From positions 1 through 11,972 of the forward strand of contig DCDI01000099.1 in the NCBI GenBank assembly GCA_002316345.1: a DNA stretch of 11,972 bases. Direction: 5' to 3'. Source of the DNA: Phyllobacteriaceae bacterium UBA1059. GTDB lineage: Bacteria; Pseudomonadota; Alphaproteobacteria; Rhizobiales; Rhizobiaceae. Every line of letters starts with the position of its first letter. Position 1 is the first letter of the stretch. The notes under the pieces are model-generated. The model saw only the letters and a program-made list of their open reading frames with translations, did not search any database and was not told the origin of the DNA. This document shows, one piece after another, positions 1-7,231 of this stretch. The position numbers and the translations under genes were made by a program.

Positions 1-898
1 CGAGCGCGGCTATCACGGCGTCAATTTCGGCGGTATTTCGGTCGGCGGCATCGTCGGCAACCGAAAGATGTTCGGCACGTTGCTGACCGGCGTCGATCAC
101 CTGCCGCACACGCATCTGCCGACCAAGAACGGCTTCACCAAGGGCGTGCCGGATCATGGCGCCGAACTCGCCGACGAGCTGGAGCGCATCGTCACGCTGC
201 ATGATGCCTCCACCATCGCGGCCGTGATCGTCGAGCCGGTTTCGGGTTCCACCGGCGTGCTCATTCCGCCGAAAACCTATCTCGAGAAGCTGCGCGCCAT
301 CTGCGACAAGCATGGCATTCTCTTGATCTTCGACGAGGTCATTACCGGCTTCGGCCGCCTCGGCACGCCCTTTGCCGTCGACTATTTCGGCGTGAAGCCG
401 GACATCATGATCACCGCGAAGGGCGTCACCAATGGCGTCATTCCCATGGGCGCGGTGTTCGTTACCAGCGAGATCCACGACGCCTTCATGAGCGGCCCCG
501 AGCATCTCATCGAGTTCGCCCACGGCTACACCTATTCCGGCAATCCGATCGCCTGCGCGGCCGGTTTGGCGACGCTCGAGACCTACAAGGAAGAAGGCCT
601 GCTTGAGCGCGGGCCCGAGCTCGCACCCTATTGGGAGGAAGCGCTGCATTCGCTGAAGGGCGAGCCGCACGTCATCGACATCCGCAATATCGGCCTGGTC
701 GGCGCGATCGAGCTGGATCCGATCGCCGGCGAGCCGACGAAGCGTGCTTTCTCGGCCTTCATCAAGGCCTTCGAGCGCGGCGCGCTGATCCGCACCACCG
801 GCGACATCATCGCTTTGTCGCCGCCGCTGATCATTTCGAAGGCACAGATCGACGAGCTGATCGACCATGTCCGCGCGGTGCTGCGGACGGTGGACTAA
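1..898 (+). CDS. Class III aminotransferase, beta-alanine:pyruvate transaminase-like (5' end missing)
   Basis: The frame is open from base 2 to the TAA at 896-898, so this is the C-terminal ~298 residues of a protein of about 440; roughly 145 N-terminal residues lie off the left edge. It is a fold-type I PLP enzyme. The fragment begins with a YHGVNFGGISVGGI stretch typical of omega-amino acid:pyruvate aminotransferases. It then shows an IFDEVITGFGR block, whose Asp (codon 332-334) contacts the PLP pyridine nitrogen, and TAKGVTNG, whose Lys (codon 419-421) forms the Schiff base. HGYTYSGNP follows. The expected reaction is beta-alanine (or 3-aminoisobutyrate) plus pyruvate to malonate (or methylmalonate) semialdehyde plus alanine, in the cytoplasm. 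The next genes make beta-alanine from dihydropyrimidines, which supports this substrate over the many others used by class III enzymes. Family assignment is firm; the exact substrate is inferred. Confidence 0.9.
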   Translation, partial: ERGYHGVNFGGISVGGIVGNRKMFGTLLTGVDHLPHTHLPTKNGFTKGVPDHGAELADELERIVTLHDASTIAAVIVEPVSGSTGVLIPPKTYLEKLRAICDKHGILLIFDEVITGFGRLGTPFAVDYFGVKPDIMITAKGVTNGVIPMGAVFVTSEIHDAFMSGPEHLIEFAHGYTYSGNPIACAAGLATLETYKEEGLLERGPELAPYWEEALHSLKGEPHVIDIRNIGLVGAIELDPIAGEPTKRAFSAFIKAFERGALIRTTGDIIALSPPLIISKAQIDELIDHVRAVLRTVD

Positions 899-908
899 AG
901 GGGAGAAA

Positions 909-941
909 TCGCTGCGGCGGCAAACCAAGCCGCCGCAGCGA
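909..941 (+). other. Perfect 13-bp inverted repeat (intercistronic RNA hairpin)
   Basis: TCGCTGCGGCGGC at 909-921 and its exact reverse complement at 929-941 enclose a 7-base loop (AAACCAA). It lies 11 bases after the aminotransferase stop and 35 bases before the next start. No T-run follows, so it is not a standard rho-independent terminator. A smaller hairpin follows (GCAAC 949-953 with GTTGC 957-961) and then TTT. Possible roles are protecting the 3' end of the upstream message, lowering read-through, or acting as a REP-like element. The structure is read directly from the sequence; the role is not known. Confidence 0.7.
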
Positions 942-964
942 CAAGACTGCAACGAAGTTGCTTT

Positions 965-970
965 GGGGAG
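965..970 (+). promoter_or_regulatory. Ribosome binding site of the amidohydrolase gene
   Basis: GGGGAG sits 6 bases before the ATG at 977 and supports that start. A second ATG at 973 is in another frame, is too close to the site, and does not open the recognised protein. Confidence 0.7.
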
Positions 971-976
971 CAATGA

Positions 977-2227
977 ATGGCCGCGCCCGGCGAAAACCTG
1001 CGCATCAATTCCGACCGGCTTTGGGACAGCCTGATGGACATGGCCAAGATCGGCCCTGGCATTGCTGGCGGCAACAACCGCCAGACGCTGACCGATGAAG
1101 ACGGGGAAGGCCGCAAGCTCTTCCAGTCCTGGTGCGAGGCCGCCGGTCTGTCCATGGGCGTCGACGAGATGGGCACCATGTTCTTCCGCCGCGAAGGGAC
1201 CGACCCTGATGCCCTTCCGGTCTATGTCGGCAGCCATCTCGACACCCAGCCCACCGGAGGCAAGTTCGACGGCGTGTTGGGTGTGCTCGGCGGGCTCGAA
1301 GTTATCCGCTCGCTTGATGATCTCGGCATCAAGACCAGGCATCCGATCGTCCTCACCAACTGGACCAACGAGGAGGGCGCCCGTTTTGCCCCGGCGATGC
1401 TGGCGTCCGGTGTGTTCGCCGGCGTGCTGGAACAGGACTATGCCTATAACCGCACCGACGCCAAGGGCAAGCGCTTCGGCGACGAGCTTGAGCGGATCGG
1501 CTGGAAGGGCGAGGAGCCGGTCGGCTCGCGCAAGATGAAGGCGTTCTTCGAGCTGCATATCGAGCAGGGCCCGATCCTCGAAGACGAAGGCCTCGACATC
1601 GGCGTTGTCACCCACGGGCAGGGCTTGAAATGGCTGCAGGTCACGCTCACCGGCAAGGAAGCGCATACCGGTTCGACCCCGATGCCCAAGCGCCGCAATG
1701 CCGGCCTCGGCATGGCCCGCATCACCGAGCTCGTGCATGAGATCGCCATGGACTACCAACCGGATGCGGTCGGCGCGATCGGCCATATGGAAGTCTATCC
1801 GAACTCCCGCAACATCATTGCGGCTAAGACCGTATTCACGATCGATATCCGCTCGCCCGACAAGGAAACGCTGGACGAAATGGATGCCCGCATCCGCGAC
1901 GGCATCGTGACCATCTGCGAGGCGTTGGAGATCAGCGCCGAAGTCGAGCAGGTCGGCCACTTCGATCCGGTCACCTTCGACGAAACTTGCGTCAAGGCCG
2001 TGCGCGATGCCGCCGACCGGCTCGGCTACACCCATCGCGACATCGTCTCCGGCGCCGGCCATGACGCCTGCTGGATCAATCGCGTCGCACCAACGGCGAT
2101 GATCTTTTGCCCCTGCGTGGATGGGTTGAGCCACAACGAGGCGGAAGAGATATCGAAGGAGTGGGCAGGGGCGGGCTGCGATGTGCTGTTTCATGCCGTT
2201 TTGGAGACGGCGGAGATCGTGGGGTAG
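977..2227 (+). CDS. Zn-dependent N-carbamoyl-beta-alanine amidohydrolase (beta-ureidopropionase), M20 family
   Basis: The 416-residue protein has the usual length for the hydantoinase/carbamoylase branch of the M20 metallopeptidases. Predicted metal and catalytic residues are in place: H87 and D89 in GSHLDTQ, D98 in GGKFDG, E132/E133 in TNEEGARF, H194 in ELHIEQGP, and H386 in GLSHNEAEE. The segment from about 215 to 330 is the dimerisation/lid domain, with H230 in KEAHTGS and R292 in DIRSPD. It is expected to hydrolyse N-carbamoyl-beta-alanine or N-carbamoyl-beta-aminoisobutyrate to the beta-amino acid, CO2 and NH3. The same family includes L-N-carbamoylases and allantoate amidohydrolases. 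The flanking aminotransferase and dihydropyrimidinase genes favour the pyrimidine role (often named pydC or hyuC). The ATG at 977 has a good ribosome site. Membership is clear; exact substrate is inferred. Confidence 0.92.
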   Translation: MAAPGENLRINSDRLWDSLMDMAKIGPGIAGGNNRQTLTDEDGEGRKLFQSWCEAAGLSMGVDEMGTMFFRREGTDPDALPVYVGSHLDTQPTGGKFDGVLGVLGGLEVIRSLDDLGIKTRHPIVLTNWTNEEGARFAPAMLASGVFAGVLEQDYAYNRTDAKGKRFGDELERIGWKGEEPVGSRKMKAFFELHIEQGPILEDEGLDIGVVTHGQGLKWLQVTLTGKEAHTGSTPMPKRRNAGLGMARITELVHEIAMDYQPDAVGAIGHMEVYPNSRNIIAAKTVFTIDIRSPDKETLDEMDARIRDGIVTICEALEISAEVEQVGHFDPVTFDETCVKAVRDAADRLGYTHRDIVSGAGHDACWINRVAPTAMIFCPCVDGLSHNEAEEISKEWAGAGCDVLFHAVLETAEIVG

Positions 2228-2264
2228 GGGCGGCGGATGATGTTTGGAGCTCGGCGCGAAGGAA

Positions 2265-2395
2265 CCCCCACCCTTTATCCCTCCCCTCAAGGGGGAGGGA
2301 GGCGTCCTCGCCGAGCCTGCCTTCGCAACCTCTCCATCAAGCAGTTTGGCTTCCGAAATCCCCTCCCCCTTGAGGGGAGGGGTAAGGGGTGGGGG
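2265..2395. repeat. Paired GC-rich inverted repeat element
   Basis: The arm at 2265-2300 (beginning CCCCCACCCTTTATCCCTCC) matches the reverse complement of the arm at 2359-2395 in all but two positions plus one extra base. A spacer of about 58 bases separates the arms. Each arm is itself nearly palindromic around CCCCTCAAGGGGG, so both small hairpins and one long cruciform are possible. The composition, C-runs on one side and G-runs on the other, differs from the neighbouring coding DNA. The layout is like the dispersed palindromic intergenic elements of Rhizobiales genomes. Short open frames run through it, but they are products of the repeat, not genes. The rest of the 2228-2430 gap holds nothing else recognisable. 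Confidence 0.8.
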
Positions 2396-2430
2396 TCGAC
2401 CACCTCTCCGCTCAAAGCGCAGGCATCCTG

Positions 2431-2853
2431 ATGCCAACCCAGATCACCACCCACGCCATCAAGCGCGCAAGACACCTCCGCCGATCCATGACAGACGGTG
2501 AAAAGAAACTCTGGGCCGAGCTCAAGCGGTTCCGACAATGGTACGGCATCCATGCTCGCAAGCAGGTTCCGCTCGGCCCCTACACCGTTGACTTCGCCAT
2601 CCACGCGCACAGGCTCGTCATCGAAGTCGACGGCGAGCATCATTTCACGCCCTCCGGCCTTCAGCGTGACTCCGTACGCGACGCCTGGCTGCGAAACGCC
2701 GGCTATCGCGTCGTGAGGTTCACGACCGGCGAGATCTCCGATCAGTTCGACGGCTGCGTGGAGCAGCTTCTATCCGAACTCGCCGTCACCAGACACTTTT
2801 CACCTGTCTTCCAAGGTGTCGCGACCACACCCGCCAACCTCGCTCCAACCTAG
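2431..2853 (+). CDS. DUF559 domain protein (Vsr/PD-(D/E)XK endonuclease-like)
   Basis: Read from ATG 2431 this is 140 residues, the normal size for DUF559 proteins. Recognisable blocks are R17-R18-S-M-T-D-G-E-K-K-L-W28 at the N terminus, VPLGPYTVDFA (46-56, D54), LVIEVDGEHH (62-71, E65 and D67), and RDAWLRNAGYRVVRF (83-97). D54 and E65-x-D67 fit the PD-(D/E)XK active site shared with the very-short-patch-repair nuclease Vsr. No specific activity is established for the family here. An in-frame GTG at 2389 would add 14 residues, but it lies inside the right arm of the inverted repeat, so ATG 2431 is preferred; neither has a strong ribosome site. The last ~20 residues after SELAVT look unconserved. 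The gene separates two pyrimidine genes and has no evident part in that pathway, which suggests later insertion together with the repeat. Confidence 0.85.
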   Translation: MPTQITTHAIKRARHLRRSMTDGEKKLWAELKRFRQWYGIHARKQVPLGPYTVDFAIHAHRLVIEVDGEHHFTPSGLQRDSVRDAWLRNAGYRVVRFTTGEISDQFDGCVEQLLSELAVTRHFSPVFQGVATTPANLAPT

Positions 2854-2888
2854 CGAAAGCGACCATCTTTGACGGGCAATAAAAACAC

Positions 2889-2893
2889 GGGGA
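2889..2893 (+). promoter_or_regulatory. Ribosome binding site of the dihydropyrimidinase gene
   Basis: GGGGA lies 5 bases before ATG 2899 and fixes that start. A TTG at 2869 is in frame but has no such site and would add ten residues that do not look like this family. Confidence 0.7.
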
Positions 2894-2898
2894 ACTCC

Positions 2899-4350
2899 AT
2901 GTCCAAAGTCATCAAGAACGGCACGATTGTCACCGCAGACCGCACCTACAAGGCGGATGTGCTGATCGAGGGCGGTGTCATCAGCAAGATCGGCCAGAAC
3001 CTGTCCGGCGACGAAAGCTTCGACGCCACGGGCTGCTATGTCATGCCCGGCGGCATCGACCCGCATACGCATCTCGAAATGCCGTTCATGGGCACCTATT
3101 CCGCCGATGATTTCGAAAGCGGCACGCGCGCGGCCCTTGCCGGCGGCACCACGATGGTAGTGGACTTCTGCTTGCCGAACCCCGGCCAGTCGCTGCTCGA
3201 TGCGATCAAGATGTGGGACAACAAGTCGGTCAAAGCTGCGACCGACTACACCTTCCACATGGCGATTACCTGGTGGGGCGAGCAGGTGTTCAACGAGATG
3301 GCCGAGGTGGTCAATCGCGGCATCAACACCTTCAAGCATTTCATGGCCTATAAGGGCTCGCTGATGGTGGATGATGATGAGATGTTCTCGTCCTTCCAGC
3401 GTTGCAGCGATCTCGGCGCGCTGCCGCTGGTTCACGCCGAAAATGGCGATGTGGTCGCGGCGCTTAGCCAGAAGCTGCTTGCCGCCGGCAACAACGGGCC
3501 GGAAGCGCACGCCTATTCGCGACCGGCGGAAGTTGAGGGCGAGGCGACCAACCGCGCCATCATGATCGCCGACATGGCCAACTCGCCCCTTTATGTCGTG
3601 CATGTCTCGTGCGAGCAGAGCCACGAAGCCATTCGCCGCGCGCGCCAGAAGGGCATGCGCGTGTTCGGCGAGCCGCTGATCCAGCATCTCGTGCTCGACG
3701 AAACCGAATACATGAACAAGGATTGGGACCACGCTGCTCGCCGCGTGATGAGCCCGCCCTTCCGCAACAAGCAGCATCAGGATTCGCTTTGGGCTGGCCT
3801 GCAATCCGGCTCGCTTCAGGTCGTCGCCACCGATCACTGCGCCTTCACCACCGAGCAGAAGCGCACCGGCCTGAACGACTTCACCAAGATCCCGAACGGC
3901 ACCGGCGGCTTGGAAGACCGGCTTCCGGTTCTATGGACCCGCGGTGTCGTCACCGGACGGCTGACCATGAACGAGTTTGTGGCGGTGACCTCCACCAACA
4001 TCGCCAAGATTCTCAACATGTATCCCAAGAAGGGCGCCATCCTTGAAGGGTCGGACGCTGATATCATCGTATGGGACCCGAACCGCTCCAAGACGATCTC
4101 GGCCGGCAGCCAGCAATCGGTGATCGACTACAACGTGTTCGAAGGCGTCGAAGTCACCGGCCTGCCGCGCTTCGTGTTCACGCGTGGCGAAGTGGCGATC
4201 ACTGAAGACAAGGTCGATGCCAAGCCGGGACATGGCGAGTTCGTGGCGCGTGAGCCCTTTGCTGCGGTCAACCGCGCGCTGTCGACCTGGAAGGAAATCA
4301 CCGCCCCGCGCAAGGTCGAGCGCGCGGGCATCCCCGTTTCGGGGGTTTGA
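2899..4350 (+). CDS. hydA: Dihydropyrimidinase (D-hydantoinase family)
   Basis: This 483-residue cyclic amidohydrolase has the usual family length. It opens and closes the ring of 5,6-dihydrouracil/dihydrothymine to N-carbamoyl-beta-alanine/N-carbamoyl-beta-aminoisobutyrate, and often also acts on hydantoins. The bimetal site is complete: H56 and H58 in GGIDPHTHLE, the carboxylated lysine K152 in FMAYKG, H179 in PLVHAENG, H235 in VVHVSCEQ, and D312 in VATDHCAF. The N terminus (SKVIKNGTIVTAD) is the small beta-sandwich domain, and the C-terminal part returns to it (GSDADIIVWDP, 385-394). It is a cytoplasmic enzyme, normally tetrameric. Its product is the substrate of the amidohydrolase encoded upstream. 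The ABC importer ATPase starts 9 bases after its stop, so import and ring opening are probably co-transcribed. Confidence 0.96.
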   Translation: MSKVIKNGTIVTADRTYKADVLIEGGVISKIGQNLSGDESFDATGCYVMPGGIDPHTHLEMPFMGTYSADDFESGTRAALAGGTTMVVDFCLPNPGQSLLDAIKMWDNKSVKAATDYTFHMAITWWGEQVFNEMAEVVNRGINTFKHFMAYKGSLMVDDDEMFSSFQRCSDLGALPLVHAENGDVVAALSQKLLAAGNNGPEAHAYSRPAEVEGEATNRAIMIADMANSPLYVVHVSCEQSHEAIRRARQKGMRVFGEPLIQHLVLDETEYMNKDWDHAARRVMSPPFRNKQHQDSLWAGLQSGSLQVVATDHCAFTTEQKRTGLNDFTKIPNGTGGLEDRLPVLWTRGVVTGRLTMNEFVAVTSTNIAKILNMYPKKGAILEGSDADIIVWDPNRSKTISAGSQQSVIDYNVFEGVEVTGLPRFVFTRGEVAITEDKVDAKPGHGEFVAREPFAAVNRALSTWKEITAPRKVERAGIPVSGV

Positions 4351-4359
4351 CACCCTTTC

Positions 4360-5181
4360 ATGGACATCCAGGCCAGCCATCAAAGCCACGCCACCGCCTC
4401 TGCTCCTTCCGTCATCTCGGCGGCAGGGCTTGGGCTCACATTCCAGACCAATGACGGCCCGGTGCGCGCCCTGGCGGACGTCGATCTCGCCATCAACAAG
4501 GGTGAGTTCGTTTCCTTCATCGGCCCGTCGGGTTGCGGCAAGACTACCTTCTTGCGTGTCATCGCCGATCTCGAACAGCCGACCGACGGCACGATCAGCA
4601 TCAACGGCATGAGCCCGCGCGAGGCCCGCGAGCGGCGCGCTTACGGCTATGTCTTCCAGGCGGCCGCGCTTTACCCCTGGCGCACGATCGAGAAGAACGT
4701 CGCGCTGCCCCTGGAGATCATGGGCTTTTCGGATGCCGAGAAGCGTGAGCGCATCGCCCGCACTTTGGCGCTGGTGAACCTCACCGGCTTCGAGAAGAAG
4801 TTCCCGTGGCAGTTGTCAGGCGGCATGCAGCAACGCGCTTCCATCGCCCGCGCCTTGTCCTTCGATGCCGATCTGCTCCTGATGGACGAACCCTTCGGCG
4901 CGCTGGATGAGATCGTGCGCGATCACCTCAACGAGCAGCTGCTGCAGCTTTGGGGGCGCACGGACAAGACGATCTGCTTCGTGACCCACTCCATCCCGGA
5001 AGCCGTTTATCTATCGACGCGCATCGTCGTGATGTCGCCGCGACCGGGGCGGGTAACGGATGTGATCGAGTCCACCCTGCCGCGCGAACGACCGCTCGAC
5101 ATCCGCGAAACACCGGAATTCCTTGCCATCGCCGCGCGCGTCCGCGACGGCCTGCGCGCCGGCCACTCCTATGATGATTAG
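4360..5181 (+). CDS. ABC transporter ATP-binding protein (nitrate/taurine/pyrimidine-type importer)
   Basis: The 273-residue ATPase has all expected motifs: Walker A GPSGCGKT (55-62), Q-loop Q100, signature LSGGMQQR (152-159), Walker B LLLMDEP (172-178) with catalytic E177, and switch H210 in FVTHSIPEA. The SIPEAVYLSTRIVVMSPRPG stretch is typical of the SsuB/TauB/ThiZ group, which works with NMT1-type binding proteins. It powers import through the two permeases encoded next. ATG 4360 lies 9 bases after the dihydropyrimidinase stop and lacks a strong ribosome site, so translational coupling is likely. The first ~18 residues (rich in Ala, Ser and His) precede the conserved domain. Substrate cannot be read from the ATPase; pyrimidine-related uptake is inferred from the cluster. 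Confidence 0.94.
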   Translation: MDIQASHQSHATASAPSVISAAGLGLTFQTNDGPVRALADVDLAINKGEFVSFIGPSGCGKTTFLRVIADLEQPTDGTISINGMSPREARERRAYGYVFQAAALYPWRTIEKNVALPLEIMGFSDAEKRERIARTLALVNLTGFEKKFPWQLSGGMQQRASIARALSFDADLLLMDEPFGALDEIVRDHLNEQLLQLWGRTDKTICFVTHSIPEAVYLSTRIVVMSPRPGRVTDVIESTLPRERPLDIRETPEFLAIAARVRDGLRAGHSYDD

Positions 5182-5193
5182 GCGCGTAAAGCC

Positions 5194-6075
5194 ATGAGCG
5201 AGGCACGCGGCAACAGGATCATCCCCGTTCTGGTCATGCTGATCGCGATCATCGCGATCTGGTATGCCGGCACCTACTTCATGAATGCGCCATTCCAGCG
5301 CGACCTCGACCGAAGGGCAGGGGTGGAGCGTTCAAGCAGTGATTTGTTCATCGCGACCATGACGCAGCCCAAGCCGACGCTGCCCGCGCCGCATCAAGTC
5401 GCCACCAACTTCTTCGAAAACACCTTTCTGCGGAAGATCACCAGCAATCGCAGCCTGATTTATCATGCCGGCGTGACGCTTTCCTCGACCCTGCTCGGCT
5501 TCGTGATCGGCACTGTGCTGGGCATCCTGATTGCGGTCGGCATCGTGCATTTCACCTCGCTCGACCGCAGCCTGATGCCCTGGATCATCGCTTCGCAGAC
5601 GATCCCCATCCTGGCGCTGGCGCCCATGATCATCGTGGTGCTGGCGGCGGTGAACCTCACTGGCCTGCTCCCGAAGGCGCTGATTTCGACCTATCTCTCG
5701 TTCTTCCCCGTCGCCGTCGGCATGGTGAAAGGTCTGCGCTCGCCCGAGATCATCAATCTTGATCTCATGCACACCTATCATGCCTCCAAGGCGCAGACCT
5801 TCTGGAAGCTCCGACTGCCGGCTTCCGTGCCGTTCCTGTTCGCGTCCATGAAGGTGGCGATCGCGGCCAGCCTCGTGGGCGCAATTGTCGGCGAATTGCC
5901 GACGGGCGCGGTCGCCGGCATCGGCTCCAAGCTGCTGGCCGGTTCTTATTACAGCCAGACGATCGACATGTTTGCGGCCCTTGTCGCTGGCAGCCTCGTG
6001 GCCGTGCTTCTCGTCACCGCTGTCGATATCGTCGGCGCCATCGTGCAACGCCGCATGGGAGCGCGACCGTCATGA
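5194..6075 (+). CDS. ABC transporter permease (BPD_transp_1 family), first of two
   Basis: The 293-residue inner-membrane protein has about six membrane segments, near 10-30, 93-118, 128-152, 163-180, 215-237 and 258-285. The EAA loop that contacts the ATPase is at about 191-215 (LMHTYHASKAQTFWKLRLPA). It belongs to the SsuC/TauC/ThiX-like permeases. The segment between the first membrane helix and the usual L-P-A-P motif (63-66) is longer than normal, with about 30 extra polar residues (31-60) that should face the periplasm. It starts 12 bases after the ATPase gene without a clear ribosome site. Its stop overlaps the start of the next permease (ATGA), a sign of coupled translation and a heterodimeric channel. 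Confidence 0.92.
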   Translation: MSEARGNRIIPVLVMLIAIIAIWYAGTYFMNAPFQRDLDRRAGVERSSSDLFIATMTQPKPTLPAPHQVATNFFENTFLRKITSNRSLIYHAGVTLSSTLLGFVIGTVLGILIAVGIVHFTSLDRSLMPWIIASQTIPILALAPMIIVVLAAVNLTGLLPKALISTYLSFFPVAVGMVKGLRSPEIINLDLMHTYHASKAQTFWKLRLPASVPFLFASMKVAIAASLVGAIVGELPTGAVAGIGSKLLAGSYYSQTIDMFAALVAGSLVAVLLVTAVDIVGAIVQRRMGARPS

Positions 6076-7211
6076 TGCGCGCTTTATCCTGGCAGTGCCT
6101 TACCGCCGTGCTCCTTCTTCTAGCGGCACTCTTCCAACTGCCCTTAGCCAATGTGCCGATCGCAATGACGGCACCAGCAGTCGCATGGACCACGCTGATC
6201 CTGGTCTATGGGTTCCTGATCGCCGGCATCGTGATCGATACCTTTGTGCGAGCGCGTTTGTGGCGTGGCATCGCCTTGTTCTTCTGCGCCCATCTCGCCA
6301 CCGTCTTTCTGTTCACCCTGATTTCGGATGAAAACGGACTGGCGCGCCCGGGCTTTTACGTGGTTCTCGCGGCCTGCTGGCTGCTTGCCTGGCGCTGCGT
6401 TGCGGTCTTGTCCGGCCTTCAGCCGCGCAGTCGTGCCGGGCGGATCATCCTTGCGCTGATCATCCCCGCGATCTTCGGCGCCTGGATCCTGATCATCTGG
6501 GAAGCCGTCACGCGCGGCCTCGGCATCCCCTTCATCCTCCTGCCGCCGCCGAGCGCAATCTTTGCCAAGCTTGCTTCCTCGCTGTCGGTGATCGCGGCGG
6601 ATGTGAACCAGACGATCCTGAAGTCAGTGCTCGCGGGTTACATCATGGGCTGCGCATCAGGCTTCGTTGCGGCCATCATTGCCGATCGGTTCCCGTTCAT
6701 GCGGCGCGGCTTGCTGCCGATCGGCAACCTTGTCTCGGCTTTGCCGATGATCGGCATCGCGCCGATCATGGTGATGTGGTTCGGCTTCGACTGGCAATCC
6801 AAGGCCGCCGTCGTCGTCATCATGACCTTCTTCCCCATGCTGGTGAATACGGTGGCCGGGCTTGCCGTCACCTCGACGATGGAGCGCGATCTGATGCGCA
6901 CCTATGCGGCTGGTTATTGGCAGACCCTGTTCAAGCTGCGCCTGCCGGCGGCCGGCCCGTTCGTCTTCAACGCGCTCAAGATCAACTCGACTCTGGCGCT
7001 GATCGGCGCGATCGTGGCTGAGTTTTTCGGCACGCCCGTGGTGGGCATGGGGTTCCGCATCTCAACCGAAGTCGGCCGCATGAATGTCGACATGGTTTGG
7101 GCGGAAATCGCAGTGGCCGCGATCATCGGCTCGCTGTTTTATGGCGGGGTGGCTTTGGTGGAGAGAGCCGTCACGTTCTGGCATCCGTCTTTCCGGACCG
7201 GGAAGGCGTAA
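6072..7211 (+). CDS. ABC transporter permease with extra N-terminal membrane domain, second of two
   Basis: This 379-residue protein is about 100 residues longer than a usual SsuC/TauC-type permease. Residues 125-379 form the normal core: first helix 125-145, LLPPPSAIF at 156-164, and about five further helices. The EAA loop is near 273-297 (DLMRTYAAGYWQTLFKLRLP). The first ~120 residues add about four hydrophobic helices (near 8-24, 35-56, 65-85 and 95-114) that are not part of the standard family. It starts at ATG 6072 within the stop of the first permease; ATG 6075 is an equally possible start one codon later. It probably pairs with the first permease in one importer. The role of the extra domain is unknown. 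Confidence 0.91.
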   Translation: MMRALSWQCLTAVLLLLAALFQLPLANVPIAMTAPAVAWTTLILVYGFLIAGIVIDTFVRARLWRGIALFFCAHLATVFLFTLISDENGLARPGFYVVLAACWLLAWRCVAVLSGLQPRSRAGRIILALIIPAIFGAWILIIWEAVTRGLGIPFILLPPPSAIFAKLASSLSVIAADVNQTILKSVLAGYIMGCASGFVAAIIADRFPFMRRGLLPIGNLVSALPMIGIAPIMVMWFGFDWQSKAAVVVIMTFFPMLVNTVAGLAVTSTMERDLMRTYAAGYWQTLFKLRLPAAGPFVFNALKINSTLALIGAIVAEFFGTPVVGMGFRISTEVGRMNVDMVWAEIAVAAIIGSLFYGGVALVERAVTFWHPSFRTGKA

Positions 7212-7215
7212 CTTC

Positions 7216-7221
7216 AGAGGG
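7216..7221 (+). promoter_or_regulatory. Ribosome binding site of the binding-protein gene
   Basis: AGAGGG lies 10 bases before ATG 7232. It supports that start over the longer in-frame reading from 7097, which runs inside the permease gene and would hide the signal peptide. Confidence 0.65.
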
Positions 7222-7231
7222 AACAAGAAAA

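Noticed and set aside
2237..2431. Short + strand frames inside the inverted repeat
   Set aside because: The products are only translations of the C- and G-runs of the repeat; they differ between frames and have no start signal.
2287..2643. A - strand frame across the inverted repeat and the DUF559 gene
   Set aside because: Part of it is the translated repeat (Pro, Leu, Ser, Arg-rich) and the rest is opposite DUF559. No recognisable domain.
2793..2822. Possible hairpin (GACAC with GTGTC) near the end of the DUF559 gene, considered as a terminator
   Set aside because: The stem is only 5 to 7 pairs with a long loop, lies inside the coding region and has no T-run.
2800..3837. A 345-codon open frame on the - strand
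   Set aside because: It lies opposite the dihydropyrimidinase gene, whose full metal site is seen on the + strand. Its protein is rich in His and Arg and shows no family motif, as expected for a mirror frame in GC-rich DNA.
5332..6048. A 238-codon open frame on the - strand
   Set aside because: It lies antisense to the first permease and is unusually rich in His, Asp and Arg, which is the typical reverse reading of a hydrophobic membrane gene.
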